Counted from the stretch's first letter, positions 1 through 7,470 are shown. The stretch is 64,000 bases of DNA from Nocardia sp. BMG111209 (GCF_000381925.1 NZ_KB907310.1:682001-746000), one strand, 5' to 3'. The notes: generated by a model not told the origin, from the letters alone. Numbers and translations are program-made.

Positions 1-801
1 CATGCCGACGGCCGTGCGGGCGGCTGCCGCGAATGCGCCTGCGGTGGGGTAGCGGTCCTTGGACTTCTTCGCCATGCCGCGCGCGATGACCGCGTCCAGG
101 GCGGCCGGGACCGCGGGGTCCGTCTTGTGGACGCTCGGGGGCGGTTGGTGCAGGTGGGAGTGCAGTTGGCGGGCCGCGTCCGTGTCGCCGAAAGGGCGCT
201 GCGCCGTGAGGCATTCGTACAGCACACAGGCCAGGGCGTAGATGTCCGAGCTGGCGTCGGCGTGGCCGGTGAAGCGTTCCGGGGCCATGTACGCCAGCGT
301 GCCGACGGTGAAACCCGTTGCGGTGATGGTCGGCTGATCGGTGGCGCGAGCGATGCCGAAATCGATGAGGTACGCGAATCCGCTCGCGTGTACCCGGATG
401 TTGGCCGGTTTGACGTCCCGGTGGATCAGCCCGGCGGCGTGTGCGGCGTCCAGGGCATCGGCGACCTGCGACACCAGATCGACCGCCTCCGGGGCGCCCA
501 GCGGGCCGGCGTGCAGCCGAGCCGCCACGTCGATGCCGGGTATGTAGGCCATCGCCAGGAACAGCCGGCCCTGTTCCTCGCCGAATGCCCGGATCGGCAC
601 CACATGCGGATTACTGAGCCGGGATCCGATCCGCGCCTCGCGGTCGAACCTGCGCCGATAGTCGGGATCCGCCCCGGTCACGGAGAGGATCTTGAGGGCG
701 ACGGACCGCTCGGCGGTGTCGCGCGCGAGCCAGACCTCGCCCGCCGCCCCGCGGCCGATCAATCGCTCCAGCCGGTACTCGCCGAACTGCCGCGTCGCCA
801 T
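1..801 (-). CDS. Serine/threonine protein kinase, PknF/PknB-like (3' end outside window)
   Basis: Hanks-type kinase that would phosphorylate Ser/Thr of cytosolic proteins. The 267 residues visible hold a whole catalytic domain: glycine loop IGRGAAGEVW (15-24), ATP lysine in VALKIL (Lys37), catalytic HRDVKPANI (128-136, Asp129), metal-binding DFG (147-149) and GTLAYMAPE (168-176). The frame runs off the left edge without a stop, so a juxtamembrane, transmembrane or sensor part is likely missing from view. ATG at 801 is preceded by a G-rich Shine-Dalgarno-like run. It is divergent from the DUF1707 gene at 1006, with about 200 bp shared upstream DNA. Assignment as a kinase is certain; the subfamily is not. 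Confidence 0.93.
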   Translation of the reverse strand, partial: MATRQFGEYRLERLIGRGAAGEVWLARDTAERSVALKILSVTGADPDYRRRFDREARIGSRLSNPHVVPIRAFGEEQGRLFLAMAYIPGIDVAARLHAGPLGAPEAVDLVSQVADALDAAHAAGLIHRDVKPANIRVHASGFAYLIDFGIARATDQPTITATGFTVGTLAYMAPERFTGHADASSDIYALACVLYECLTAQRPFGDTDAARQLHSHLHQPPPSVHKTDPAVPAALDAVIARGMAKKSKDRYPTAGAFAAAARTAVGM

Positions 802-993
802 CGTCACCCCCGTTCACCCCGGCCGTGCGCCGGTGCCGCCACGATCCGCGCAGCGACCGGCGTAATCGTGGGTCGACCAGTGCCGCACTGCCGGAACATG
901 GCCCCGACAGTAGCTCGGACGCCCCGGCCGGAACCAGTGTGTCCCCAGTGACAGCGGCCCCGCTCCGCCCCGGAAAAACTCGGTGACGGGCGG

Positions 994-999
994 TAATCT
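994..999 (+). promoter_or_regulatory. -10 hexamer TAATCT, leaderless start for DUF1707 gene
   Basis: TAATCT ends 6 nt before the ATG at 1006, and no Shine-Dalgarno sequence lies between. This fits the TANNNT -10 box of actinobacterial housekeeping promoters, with transcription starting on the start codon itself. Inferred from spacing only. Confidence 0.55.
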
Positions 1000-1005
1000 C
1001 GTCGT

Positions 1006-1452
1006 ATGGCTGCAGATTCACCGGACATCCGCATCGGCACCGCGGAGCGCGAGCAGGCCATGCAGCGCTTGTCGGACCATTTCGCGGCGGGGCGGCTGTC
1101 GGTGGCGGAGTTCGACGAGCGCAGCGGTGTGGTCGCCGCCGCCGTCACCCGTGGCGACCTGGCGAAGGTGTTCACCGATCTGCCCGAACCGGTCGTCGCG
1201 CCGCCGGTGTCCGCCGGGCCGGTCCAGCGGCGGCCGGGCGGCCCCCGGCCCGAGGTGGTGGTTCCGGCGGTGGGCATCGCGGTGGTGCTGGCCGTGGTGC
1301 TGTTCCTCGCGACCCATCTGTGGTTCTGGTTCCTGCTGATCCCGGTCATCGTGCTCGCCCGCGCGGGGCGCAGTCCGAACGATCGCGAGCACCGCCGCCG
1401 GGAGCACCGGGAGTACCGCCGCCGGGAACGCCGGGAGCGCCGGGGACACTGA
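1006..1452 (+). CDS. DUF1707 domain membrane protein with arginine-rich tail
   Basis: 148 aa. Residues about 4-60 match the DUF1707 pattern seen in many actinobacterial proteins (IRIGTAEREQAMQRL, then GRLSVAEFDER and LAKVFTDLP). A hydrophobic stretch about 85-112 forms one long or two short membrane segments. The last about 30 residues are almost all Arg, Glu, His and Tyr and must be cytosolic or nucleic-acid/phosphate facing. Function of the family is not known; it is often a small membrane protein of stress or septation contexts. Start chosen because a -10 box sits 6 nt upstream. It is followed after 4 nt by the next gene, so probably co-transcribed. Confidence 0.85.
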   Translation: MAADSPDIRIGTAEREQAMQRLSDHFAAGRLSVAEFDERSGVVAAAVTRGDLAKVFTDLPEPVVAPPVSAGPVQRRPGGPRPEVVVPAVGIAVVLAVVLFLATHLWFWFLLIPVIVLARAGRSPNDREHRRREHREYRRRERRERRGH

Positions 1453-1456
1453 TCGG

Positions 1457-1795
1457 GTGGAACCCATCGAGATCAACGCCGGCTCCTGGTACCTGCGCGC
1501 ACTGCGCGCCGACGATCGGGTCGACGACCGACCGGCCCTCGCCGAGGGTGGTATCACCGAACCCGGCTACGTCGAACGCCGCGCTCGCGAATGGGACGCC
1601 GAGACCCATCTGTCCTGGGCGGTCTGCGTTCCCACCACCGCCGAACTGGTCGCCGAGATCGGCGCCACCCCGCAACCCGGCGGCACGGTGACGATCTCCG
1701 GCTGGTCGCGTCCCGGGTACGAGCACGCGCTGGAAGAAGGCCTCGCGGCCGTGCGTCGCTTCGTCGCGGGCGCACTCGGGTTGCAGCCCGCCTGA
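1457..1795 (+). CDS. Hypothetical protein, 112 aa
   Basis: I do not recognise this family. The GTG start is 4 nt after the DUF1707 stop, so the two genes likely form one transcript. The protein is acidic and soluble, without signal peptide or membrane segment, and predicted to be a compact alpha/beta fold (SWYLRALRADDRVDD near the N-terminus; EHALEEGLAAVRRFVAGAL as a C-terminal helix). Codon use resembles its neighbours, which supports it being a real gene. Confidence 0.7.
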   Translation: MEPIEINAGSWYLRALRADDRVDDRPALAEGGITEPGYVERRAREWDAETHLSWAVCVPTTAELVAEIGATPQPGGTVTISGWSRPGYEHALEEGLAAVRRFVAGALGLQPA

Positions 1796-1930
1796 TTTCG
1801 TGGATTCGAATCGCATATCGCTTGTGGCCGAACACTTTTCGGTCGGAAGGTGCGTAAAATGACTGTCTCCGTGTCCGGTTGGTCGGCTACTGTGAGTCGT
1901 CCGACAGACGGCGCTCGGGGAGGGTGCGAT

Positions 1931-2101
1931 ATGTGGGCATGGGGCAGGGACTACGCCGAACGGGCACTGGCGGCCACGTGGCAGAGCCGGCGGCCCGGCG
2001 AACCGGAGCCGACGATTCTCGATCCGCGGCCGTGGGAGGCCGAGTACGAAGGGGAGGCCGATTCGATGGATGCCGTAGCCGAGTACGAGCTGATCGGCTG
2101 A
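1931..2101 (+). CDS. Small acidic hypothetical protein, 56 aa
   Basis: Short acidic protein (starts MWAWGRDYAERALAATW, ends VAEYELIG); no family recognised. I chose ATG 1931 because GGGGAGGG lies 6-7 nt before it and a TACTGT -10-like box is at 1888-1893. An in-frame ATG at 1859 (with GGAAGG upstream) or GTG at 1850 would add about 24-27 residues of low-information sequence. A strong hairpin follows the stop. Coding status is likely but not proven. Confidence 0.5.
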   Translation: MWAWGRDYAERALAATWQSRRPGEPEPTILDPRPWEAEYEGEADSMDAVAEYELIG

Positions 2102-2112
2102 TCACCGGCGTG

Positions 2113-2140
2113 TTCCGGCGCCGTCACCGCGGCGCCGGAA
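2113..2140 (+). terminator. Rho-independent-like hairpin after the 56-aa gene
   Basis: TTCCGGCGCCG (2113-2123), a 6-nt loop, then CGGCGCCGGAA (2130-2140): a perfect 11-bp stem without a clear U-run, the usual form in GC-rich actinomycetes. It separates the small gene from birA. Confidence 0.6.
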
Positions 2141-2169
2141 CCGGCGGTGGAGCGGGCCCGGCGGGCGGG

Positions 2170-2175
2170 TAGCCT
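2170..2175 (+). promoter_or_regulatory. -10 hexamer TAGCCT, leaderless start for birA
   Basis: TAGCCT ends exactly 6 nt before the birA ATG at 2182, with no Shine-Dalgarno in the gap; predicts transcription starting at the A of ATG. Confidence 0.55.
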
Positions 2176-2181
2176 GCGGGA

Positions 2182-2982
2182 ATGCAGAGGCCCCCGTTGG
2201 ATGTCGATCGGCTGCGGCGCGAGATCGCCGAATCGCCGGAGCTGAAATTCTTCACCCGCGTCGATGTCGTGGAGTCGACCGGTTCGACCAACGCCGATCT
2301 GGTGGTCCGGTCCGCCGAGCCCGAGGTCGATCGGCAGGTGCTGATCGCCGAGGCGCAGGAGGCCGGGCGCGGCCGGCACGAGCGGACCTGGGTGAGCCCG
2401 CCGCGGGCCCAGATCGCGATGTCGGTGCTGCTGCGGCTCGGTGACATCGATCCGGAGGTGCTGGGCTGGCTGCCCCTGCTGACCGGTATCGCGGTGGTCG
2501 ACGCGATCCGCGCGGTCACCGCGCTGGACGCGAACTTGAAGTGGCCCAACGATGTTCTGATCGGCGGCCGCAAGGTGGCGGGCATCCTCGCCGAAATCGC
2601 CACGGGCGCGGCAACTCCCGCGGTCGTGGTCGGGATCGGGCTCAACGTGAGCCTCGCCGACGCGGAATTGCCGGTGCCGCATGCCACTTCGCTCACCCTG
2701 GCCGGAGCGCCCGATACCGACCGGACCGCGGTGGTGCTCGGCATTCTCGCCGAGTTCGCGCGCCGGTTCACCGGCTGGCGGGACGCGGCCTGGGACACCG
2801 CGGCCCTCGCCACCGCCTACCGCGAACGCTGCGCGACCCTGGGCGCCACCGTCCGCGCCGAACTTCCCGGTGGCGAGGTACTCACCGGCGTCGCCACCGA
2901 CGTCGACGAGCACGGCCGGCTGCTGATCGACGACCGTGCCGTATCCGCAGGCGACGTCACCCACCTGCGCGCCGAGTACTGA
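2182..2982 (+). CDS. birA: Biotin--[acetyl-CoA-carboxylase] ligase
   Basis: Attaches biotin through biotinyl-5'-AMP to the carrier lysine of acyl-CoA carboxylase and pyruvate carboxylase subunits. 266 aa. Visible motifs: ESTGSTNADL (31-40), the adenylate loop GRGRHER (63-69), KWPNDV (120-125) followed by GGRKVAGIL with the active-site lysine. The C-terminal SH3-like domain starts about residue 215. The N-terminal winged-helix repressor domain of the E. coli protein is absent, so this is a monofunctional ligase. The gene order birA, PH protein, GtrA, purK, purE, fadE25 recalls the mycobacterial locus, although a desaturase and a two-component system are inserted here. Its 3' end is the source of decayed tandem copies at 3004-3107. 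Confidence 0.95.
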   Translation: MQRPPLDVDRLRREIAESPELKFFTRVDVVESTGSTNADLVVRSAEPEVDRQVLIAEAQEAGRGRHERTWVSPPRAQIAMSVLLRLGDIDPEVLGWLPLLTGIAVVDAIRAVTALDANLKWPNDVLIGGRKVAGILAEIATGAATPAVVVGIGLNVSLADAELPVPHATSLTLAGAPDTDRTAVVLGILAEFARRFTGWRDAAWDTAALATAYRERCATLGATVRAELPGGEVLTGVATDVDEHGRLLIDDRAVSAGDVTHLRAEY

Positions 2983-3107
2983 ACCGGCAGCGGAGTATCG
3001 AACCAGGCCGCTGATCGGCGACCGTGCCGTGCCCGCGTGCGACGCCACCTGCCTCCGCGCCGAGTATCGAGCCCGGCTGCTGATCGGCGATCGGGCTGCG
3101 ACCTGGG
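2917..3107 (+). repeat. Decayed tandem duplication of the birA 3' end
   Basis: Copy 1 is the last about 70 nt of birA (2917-2987, encoding LLIDDRAVSAGDVTHLRAEY). Copy 2 at about 3004-3076 repeats CTGATCGGCGACCGTGCCGT and CGCGCCGAGTA with scattered substitutions. Copy 3 is truncated at 3077-3107. Anchor CTGATCG recurs at 2923, 3011 and 3080 (88- and 69-nt steps), and a fragment CGGAGTATCGAACC at 2990-3004 is an extra partial unit. Copies 2-3 lie after the birA stop and in another frame, where they would read RPLIGDRAVPACDATCLRAEY. Confidence 0.8.
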
Positions 3108-3133
3108 CAGTGCTCACGCACAAGCACCGAGAG

Positions 3134-3169
3134 CCGGGATCGGTACCGCGGACCCGGTACCGATCCCGG
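3134..3169. terminator. Bidirectional hairpin between birA and the desaturase
   Basis: CCGGGATCGGTACCG (3134-3148), a 6-nt loop, CGGTACCGATCCCGG (3155-3169): a perfect 15-bp stem placed between two convergent genes, 10 nt from the desaturase stop. Confidence 0.7.
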
Positions 3170-3179
3170 TGGTCCGGCA

Positions 3180-4136
3180 CTACGCGATCTGCATATCCTT
3201 CGCGGCCTCGCGGGCGAGCATGCGGTCGCGCTGCTCCTCGAACTTGGCGGCGTCCTGGTCCAGCTTGACCAGGTAGGCGGCCAGTTCGTCGCGCGCCTGC
3301 TCGCCGCGCGGCCCGAAATCGGTGCGGTCGAAGACGTTCCAGTGCTTCAGCACCGGCTCGATGACCTCCTGCAGATGCTGGCGGGGATCGTAGATCCCGT
3401 GCTTGGCCATCATGATGGCGTACCGGCGGAAATTGGGCATCGAGCGGCCCGGCATCTCGAATCGCTGCACCAGATAGCTGATGTCGTCCATCATGCGGTC
3501 CGGCACCAGATCCAGCGCGGCGCCGGTCAGCGAGCGGTAGAAGATCATGTGCAGGTTCTCGTCGGCGGCCACCCGCTGCAACATGTGGTCGGCGATCGGA
3601 TCGTCGCAGACCTTGCCGGTGTTGCGGTGGCTGAGCCGGGTCGCGAGCTCCTGGAAGGTCACGTACGCGACCTGCATGAGCACGCCGCCCCAGCGCGGAT
3701 CGGTGGGAGTGGGCACGCCCGTGGTCATATGGGCCATCCGGGCCCGTTCCAGGGCCACCGGATCCACCGCGCGGGTCACCGTCAGGTAGTCGCGGATCAC
3801 GATGGCGTGCCGGTTCTCCTCGGCGGTCCACCGGCCCACCCAGGTGCCCCACGCGCCGTCCTGGGTGAAGTTGGCGGCGATCTCGCGGTGGTAGGCGGGC
3901 AGATTGTCCTCGGTGAGCAGGTTGGTGATCAGCGAGACCTTCGCGATCTCGCTCAGTTTCGACTGGGAGGGCTCCCAGTCGGCCCCACCCATCGCTGCGA
4001 AGTTGCGGCCCTGGTCCCAGGGGACGTAGTCGTGCGGGTACCAGTCCTTGGCCATTTCCAGGTGGCGCTCGAGATGGTGCTCGGCCACCGGCTCCAGCTC
4101 CCGGAGCAGCTCGAACTGCGTCAGTTCCTTGGTCAC
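3180..4136 (-). CDS. desA: Acyl-ACP (stearoyl-ACP) desaturase, DesA type
   Basis: Soluble di-iron enzyme that inserts a double bond in acyl chains on acyl carrier protein, feeding membrane or mycolic acid synthesis. 318 aa. The ferritin-like ligands are all visible: Glu76 (LLTEDNLP), Glu107/His110 (AEENRH), Glu163 (FQELATR), Glu193/His196 (ADENLH). No membrane segments. GTG start at 4136 has GGAGG about 8 nt upstream; a longer in-frame reading to 4214 adds a poorly coding 26-residue tail and is rejected. It sits between birA and the PH protein, a place it does not occupy in M. tuberculosis. Electron donor not encoded nearby. Confidence 0.93.
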   Translation of the reverse strand: MTKELTQFELLRELEPVAEHHLERHLEMAKDWYPHDYVPWDQGRNFAAMGGADWEPSQSKLSEIAKVSLITNLLTEDNLPAYHREIAANFTQDGAWGTWVGRWTAEENRHAIVIRDYLTVTRAVDPVALERARMAHMTTGVPTPTDPRWGGVLMQVAYVTFQELATRLSHRNTGKVCDDPIADHMLQRVAADENLHMIFYRSLTGAALDLVPDRMMDDISYLVQRFEMPGRSMPNFRRYAIMMAKHGIYDPRQHLQEVIEPVLKHWNVFDRTDFGPRGEQARDELAAYLVKLDQDAAKFEEQRDRMLAREAAKDMQIA

Positions 4137-4255
4137 ACGTGCCTCCGCTGTCGCACATCGATGAAACCGAAAAGGTGGATCGAACTCGAGTCGAGCGAGA
4201 GAACTGCCTGGCATTCTTGCACCTTCGGGCGCTTCGACTCCACTGCCCCGCGCGG

Positions 4256-4261
4256 TAGGGT
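4256..4261 (+). promoter_or_regulatory. -10 hexamer TAGGGT, leaderless start for PH-domain gene
   Basis: TAGGGT ends 7 nt before the ATG at 4269; no ribosome binding site in between. Confidence 0.5.
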
Positions 4262-4268
4262 TTTATGC

Positions 4269-4817
4269 ATGGGTTATCCGGAGGAGCTGCTCGCGCCGGA
4301 CGAGCAGCTGCTGCTGCATCGTCATCCGCACTGGAAGATGTTGTTCTGGCCCGCGGTCACTTTCGTCGTCGTGACCGCGATCGCCGGATTCGCCGGGGGA
4401 GTCGCCTGGCCGCACCTGGAGGGTGTCACCCGCAACGCGGTGCTGATCGTCATCGTCGTGCTGTGGGCCGCAATCGTGTTGTGGCGCGGCCTCGGTCGCG
4501 TATTGCATTGGAAGTCGACGCATTTCATCGTGACCGATCGCCGGGTGATGGTGCGGGAGGGGGTGTTCACGCACACCGGTATCGACATCCCGCTCAATCG
4601 GATCACCAGCGTCCAGTTCCGCAACGGCCTGTCGGACCGCCTGCTGGGCACCGGCACCCTGATCATCGAGTCTGCCTCGGGCGAACCGCTGGAATACGAC
4701 GACATCCCCGATGTGATGCAGGTGCACAATCTGCTGTACCACGAGGTCTTCGAGCAGGATCGCTACGATCCGCGCTACGACCGACCGCCGGGGTCGGGCC
4801 ATCAGCACGGGTCGTGA
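4269..4817 (+). CDS. Membrane protein with bacterial PH domain (DUF304/bPH2)
   Basis: 182 aa. Two transmembrane helices at about 21-45 (LFWPAVTFVVVTAIAGFAGGV) and 56-75, then a bacterial pleckstrin-homology domain, about 80-165, with the typical THFIVTDRRVMVREGVFTHTGIDIPL and a GTGTLIIESASGEP strand pair. It corresponds in position and type to the membrane protein between birA and gtrA in mycobacteria. Role unknown; these proteins are thought to be scaffolds at the inner membrane. Tail is His/Gly/Pro rich. Confidence 0.88.
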   Translation: MGYPEELLAPDEQLLLHRHPHWKMLFWPAVTFVVVTAIAGFAGGVAWPHLEGVTRNAVLIVIVVLWAAIVLWRGLGRVLHWKSTHFIVTDRRVMVREGVFTHTGIDIPLNRITSVQFRNGLSDRLLGTGTLIIESASGEPLEYDDIPDVMQVHNLLYHEVFEQDRYDPRYDRPPGSGHQHGS

Positions 4818-4887
4818 CCGGATTCGGACATCCGTGACCGGCCGCGGTCAACAGGGCATATCGAACACCGGGCCCCTGCGGAGTAAG

Positions 4888-4893
4888 TAGTCT
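4888..4893 (+). promoter_or_regulatory. -10 hexamer TAGTCT, leaderless start for the response regulator
   Basis: TAGTCT ends 6 nt before the GTG at 4900 and no Shine-Dalgarno is visible; promoter of the two-component operon. Confidence 0.55.
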
Positions 4894-4899
4894 TTACCC

Positions 4900-5577
4900 G
4901 TGACCGCAGTACTGCTGGCCGAAGACGACGAGGCCATCGCCGCCCCGCTGTCCCGGGCACTGGGACGCGAAGGCTATTCGGTGACCGTGGAGAGTTTCGG
5001 TCCCGCGGTGCTGCAGCGCGCATTGGAAGGCGAGCACGATCTGCTGATCCTGGATCTGGGTCTGCCGGGCATGGACGGGCTGGAGGTGTGCCGGCAGGTG
5101 CGGGCGCGCGGCGCCGATCTCGCGGTGCTGATGCTCACCGCCCGCACCGACGAGGTCGACTTCGTCGTCGGGCTCGACGCGGGCGCCGACGACTATGTCG
5201 GCAAACCGTTCCGGCTCGCGGAGTTGCTGGCCCGGGTGCGAGCGTTGTTGCGCCGCAGCGGGATCGGCGACGAGGCGGTGGAGATCGGCGGTGTCCGGCT
5301 GGAGCCGCAGGCGCGCCGGGTACTGGTCAACGGCCACGAGGTGAATCTCGCCAACAAGGAGTACGAACTGCTCAAGGTGCTGATCGACCGGGCCGGCCAG
5401 GTGGTGCCGCGGGAGACCATCCTGCGCGAGGTGTGGGGCGACGCGGACCTGCGCGGCTCCAAGACCCTGGACATGCACATGTCCTGGCTGCGCCGCAAGA
5501 TCGGCGACGAGGGCCCGGTGGCCGAGCGTCGCATCGTGACCGTCCGGGGTGTCGGCTTCCGGTTCAACGCCGACTAG
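4900..5577 (+). CDS. OmpR-family response regulator
   Basis: 225 aa DNA-binding regulator of a two-component system. Receiver domain 1-115 with acidic pair Glu8/Asp9/Asp10, phospho-acceptor Asp52 (LDLGLPG), Thr80 and Lys102 (GKPF). Winged-helix DNA-binding domain about 125-222 with NLANKEYELLKVLI and RIVTVRGVGFRF. GTG start is supported by the -10 box 6 nt upstream. Its TAG stop touches the ATG of the sensor kinase (TAGATG), so translation is coupled. Resembles CutR-type regulators; target genes cannot be read from the sequence. Confidence 0.93.
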   Translation: MTAVLLAEDDEAIAAPLSRALGREGYSVTVESFGPAVLQRALEGEHDLLILDLGLPGMDGLEVCRQVRARGADLAVLMLTARTDEVDFVVGLDAGADDYVGKPFRLAELLARVRALLRRSGIGDEAVEIGGVRLEPQARRVLVNGHEVNLANKEYELLKVLIDRAGQVVPRETILREVWGDADLRGSKTLDMHMSWLRRKIGDEGPVAERRIVTVRGVGFRFNAD

Positions 5578-6882
5578 ATGCGCCGCCGAATCCTGCTGTC
5601 GATGCTGGCCGCATTGACCCTGACCACGGTGGTGCTCGGTATTCCGCTGGCCTATACGGCCTGGCAGTGGGTCGCCGACATCACCCGCAACGATCTGCGG
5701 GCCCGGCTGGACCGGATGTCCGCGGAGATCGTCGCGCAGGAACGCGACGACGGGCTGGTGCACGGAACCCTCGACCTGCGCTCGGTGCGGCCGCTGATCC
5801 CGCCGGGCGGCCGGCTGACGGTCATCTATCCGACCCCGGAGGACGCCGCGTTGCGGATCGACGCCGGGGTGTCGCGGGTGCCCGATCCGATCGTGGAATC
5901 ACTGTCGATGGGCACTTCCGGATCGCTGCGGCTCGAGGCGCCGTCCGGGCAGATGCACAATATGCAGCGGCAGGCCGTCGGCGCGGTGGCCCTGGTGGCC
6001 CTCGCCTCGCTGGCGGCCGGTGCGGCGGTCGCGGTGGTGACCGCGCGCCGGGTCGCCGACCCGCTACGCGATGTGGCCGCGCGGGCCGCCCGGCTGGCCA
6101 AGGGCGATTTCCGGGCCGATTCCCGCCGGCACGGCATCACGGAACTGGACCGCGTCTCGGACGTGCTGGATTCGGCGACGGTCGAGATCGCGGGCCGGTT
6201 GCAGCGCGAGCACGCCCTGGTGGCCGACGTCTCCCATCAGCTGCGCAGCCGCCTGACCGCCGTCCGGCTCCGGCTCGACGAGTTGTCGGCGCACAGCGAT
6301 CCGGCGGTGGTGCACGAGGCGGAGGAGGCGATGGCCCAGGTCGACCGGCTCACCGCGGCCATCGACGAGCTGGTCCGGACCTCCCGCGACGACGGCGCCG
6401 CCGATCGTGATCCGGTGCCGGTGGTGGCGGAACTGCGCAAGGTGGTCTCCGAGTGGCGGCTGCCGTTCAGCGAGGCCGGCCGGATGCTGATGCTGTCCGG
6501 CGATCCACTGCTGCGAGCGCCGGTCACCGGTTCGCGGCTGCGGGAGGCGGTGGCGGTGCTGGTGGACAATGCCCTGATGCACGGCGACGGCGACTGCACG
6601 GTCTCGGTGCGCGCGGTCTACGGCGGTCCGGATCTGTCGCCGCTGGTGGCGGTGGAGGTCGCCGACGAGGGTGAGGGCGTCAGCGACGAGCTGGCCCCGC
6701 ACATCTTCGACCGCGGTTTCTCCGGCGCCGGTTCGACCGGTGTGGGGTTGGCGCTGGCCCGGGCACTGATCGAGGCCGACGGCGGTCGCCTGGAGCTGCA
6801 ACGCCGGCGTCCGGCGCTGTTCAGCGTATTCCTCGGCAAACCGGGACCGCAGCGATCGGGCATCGTCAACGAGCCGCGCTGA
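5578..6882 (+). CDS. Two-component sensor histidine kinase, CutS-like, with atypical H-box
   Basis: 434 aa. Membrane helices at about 5-28 and 134-155 bracket a small extracytoplasmic sensor (about 29-133), followed by a HAMP region (about 156-205). The H-box reads DVSHQLRSRLTAVRLRLDEL with phospho-acceptor His220. It lacks the usual E/D-x-x-T/N and the Pro of HELRTPL, which may alter phosphatase activity. ATPase motifs are present: N-box VDNALMHG, G1 ADEGEGV, F-box IFDRGFSG, G2 GSTGVGLALARALI. Partner of the adjacent response regulator. Signal unknown. Confidence 0.92.
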   Translation: MRRRILLSMLAALTLTTVVLGIPLAYTAWQWVADITRNDLRARLDRMSAEIVAQERDDGLVHGTLDLRSVRPLIPPGGRLTVIYPTPEDAALRIDAGVSRVPDPIVESLSMGTSGSLRLEAPSGQMHNMQRQAVGAVALVALASLAAGAAVAVVTARRVADPLRDVAARAARLAKGDFRADSRRHGITELDRVSDVLDSATVEIAGRLQREHALVADVSHQLRSRLTAVRLRLDELSAHSDPAVVHEAEEAMAQVDRLTAAIDELVRTSRDDGAADRDPVPVVAELRKVVSEWRLPFSEAGRMLMLSGDPLLRAPVTGSRLREAVAVLVDNALMHGDGDCTVSVRAVYGGPDLSPLVAVEVADEGEGVSDELAPHIFDRGFSGAGSTGVGLALARALIEADGGRLELQRRRPALFSVFLGKPGPQRSGIVNEPR

Positions 6883-6915
6883 GCGGTGCTCACCTATGAC
6901 GCTGAGCGGTGCTCA
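6878..6915. repeat. Two direct copies of a 15-bp dyad at the HK/gtrA junction
   Basis: GCTGAGCGGTGCTCA occurs at 6878-6892 and 6901-6915, 23 nt apart. Each carries the dyad TGAGC-GGT-GCTCA. The first copy contains the kinase stop codon, the second the stop codon of the convergent gtrA gene, so a duplication placed both genes' ends on the same unit. May act as a weak convergent terminator. Confidence 0.7.
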
Positions 6916-7458
6916 GCTGTGGCCGAGCTGCTCCTCCTCGTAGAGCCGCCCCTCGAGCTCCTCGACCAGGGTGTCGATCTCGTTCGGGAACACCCAGCGA
7001 CGCATCGACCAGAACCGGAACACCATCTGCAGCAGATTGCCGATCACGAAGGCGCTGACGAAGTCGGCGATGTTCTCGGCGGTCAGGCTGACATGCGGGA
7101 CCTGCAGGTCGAACACGTACCGCGAGGCCCACAGCGGAATGTTGCTGAGCAGCACGCCGATGCCGCTGACCACGAAGAACAGCAGCGCCTCGTGATGCTT
7201 CTCGCGTCCGCCGCGGCCCTTGAACGACCACTCCCGGTTCAGGATGTAGGACGCGATGACCGCGATGACACCGGAGATGATCTTCGCGGTGATCGGCTTG
7301 GAGGACAGCACGGTCAGCTTGAGCAGGTAGAAGATGCCGCTGTCGATGACGAACGTGGTGGCGCCGACGATCGCGAACTTGATCAGCTCGCGATGCCGGT
7401 AGGCGAGCTCTCGCACCGCCGGCGGCAACACACGGACCACGTTGTCTAGGAATGACAC
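6913..7458 (-). CDS. GtrA-family membrane protein
   Basis: 181 aa with four predicted membrane helices (about 26-46, 55-74, 94-112, 127-148). The motif FAIVGATTFVIDSGIFYLL and REWSFKGRG are typical of the GtrA family, which is linked to export or flipping of polyprenyl-phosphate sugars for cell-envelope glycans. Position next to purK is the same as its counterpart in mycobacteria. GTG start at 7458 has a TAAACT -10 box 6 nt upstream and no Shine-Dalgarno. Divergent from purK. Confidence 0.88.
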   Translation of the reverse strand: MSFLDNVVRVLPPAVRELAYRHRELIKFAIVGATTFVIDSGIFYLLKLTVLSSKPITAKIISGVIAVIASYILNREWSFKGRGGREKHHEALLFFVVSGIGVLLSNIPLWASRYVFDLQVPHVSLTAENIADFVSAFVIGNLLQMVFRFWSMRRWVFPNEIDTLVEELEGRLYEEEQLGHS

Positions 7459-7464
7459 GCGCCG

Positions 7465-7470
7465 AGTTTA
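7465..7470 (-). promoter_or_regulatory. -10 hexamer TAAACT, leaderless start for gtrA-family gene
   Basis: Read on the minus strand, TAAACT ends 6 nt before the GTG at 7458. Confidence 0.55.

Noticed and set aside
127..951. Plus-strand frame of about 270 codons at the left edge
   Set aside because: Antisense to a complete kinase domain with HRD, DFG and APE motifs.
1381..1450. Short repeated CGCCGGGAG units resembling a mini-CRISPR
   Set aside because: Units are under 12 bp, without spacers, and encode the Arg/Glu tail of the DUF1707 protein; no cas genes.
1951..4158. 735-codon minus-strand frame across birA and the desaturase
   Set aside because: Runs antisense through birA and in a wrong frame through the desaturase; both have clear motifs in their own frames.
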